Shown here: positions 63,952 through 64,000 of the stretch, piece after piece
Layout of the letters: each line of letters starts with the position of its first letter
Numbering within the stretch: the stretch's first letter is position 1
From: JAWKWH01 sp963669415
Lineage (GTDB): Bacteria; Pseudomonadota; Alphaproteobacteria; Rhizobiales; Rhizobiaceae
Length of the DNA: 64,000 nt
NCBI GenBank assembly: GCA_963669415.2
Contig: CAXXPS010000002.1
Span: 1,798,001 to 1,862,000, forward strand
Reading direction: 5' to 3'
The notes under the pieces: generated by a model
Database searches by the model: none
The model's input: the letters and a program-made list of their open reading frames with translations, nothing else
What the model was told of the DNA's origin: nothing
Translations under genes and position numbers: made by a program

Positions 63952-64000
63952 TTGGCCGCGGAAAGCACATCGATTTTCACCGAAGCGTTAGTTTTGCTCG
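63952..64000 (+). CDS. Start of a probable CPA2-family (KefB-like) cation:proton antiporter, cut by the window edge
   Basis: From a TTG at 63952 the frame reads LAAESTSIFTEALVLL up to the window edge. This resembles the beginning of alphaproteobacterial KefB-type antiporters (ESxSLFxEALVLLGAAV). AGAGGGA lies about 9 bases upstream. Only 16 codons are visible, so the call is tentative. Confidence 0.45.
   Translation, partial: MAAESTSIFTEALVLL

Overview
The window looks like chromosomal DNA of an alphaproteobacterium, most likely a member of the Hyphomicrobiales (rhizobial relatives such as Hoeflea/Phyllobacteriaceae-like lineages). Reasons seen in the sequence: a rhizobial-type phosphatidylethanolamine N-methyltransferase PmtA behind dnaK-dnaJ, an alphaproteobacterial RpoH promoter before dnaK, a CarD regulator, a 7Fe-type FdxA, a SUV3-like helicase followed by an S4 protein, the glnD-murJ-trpS-usp-nifU order, and a waaA/DUF374/DUF4170/cysQ/pmbA cluster. 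No rRNA, tRNA or CRISPR array was found. The genus assignment is inference.

Layout. 1-9.5 kb: 5' part of ispG (runs off the left edge), an inverted-repeat element, a cytochrome P450, class I fructose-bisphosphate aldolase, an SGNH hydrolase, a very small membrane protein, propionyl-CoA synthetase, and an accessory TetR/cupin/glyoxalase group with a clear palindromic operator. 8.9-12.9 kb: pmtA, dnaJ and dnaK on the minus strand with a heat-shock promoter and an intercistronic terminator. 12.7-18.6 kb: an accessory stretch with mosaic repeats, a homocysteine methyltransferase homologue, a PLP decarboxylase, a decayed IS110/IS1111-type element and a rhizobial hypothetical gene. 18.6-25.4 kb: a minus-strand translation operon (rpmI-rplT, then pheS-GFA-25 aa ORF-ASCH-pheT-nucleotidyltransferase) with 4-base overlaps, followed by a Gfo/Idh/MocA oxidoreductase.

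25.7-30.4 kb: a tight three-gene plus-strand cassette (MttB-family methyltransferase, MDR oxidoreductase, trimethylamine-dehydrogenase-like flavoprotein). It is the best candidate in the window for an undescribed catabolic system. 30.4-37.4 kb: a DUF922 secreted protein, a repeat-bearing intergenic region, then helicase, S4 protein, ferredoxin, CarD and an RraA-like protein. 37.4-47.7 kb: housekeeping genes on the minus strand (nfu, usp, trpS, mscS, a membrane ferredoxin fusion, murJ, glnD). 47.7-49.5 kb: an AT-rich insert with a small unknown gene and a probable outer-membrane protein. 49.6-59 kb: small secreted and membrane proteins, a LysE exporter, gyrA, YjbQ, a metallo-hydrolase, a region full of hairpins without a convincing gene, a methyltransferase and a sterol-desaturase-family protein. 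59.1-64 kb: lipid A/Kdo and phosphatase genes ending with pmbA and the first codons of a probable cation/proton antiporter.

All start choices were made by reading Shine-Dalgarno sequences and family conventions by eye. No database or folding computation was run.
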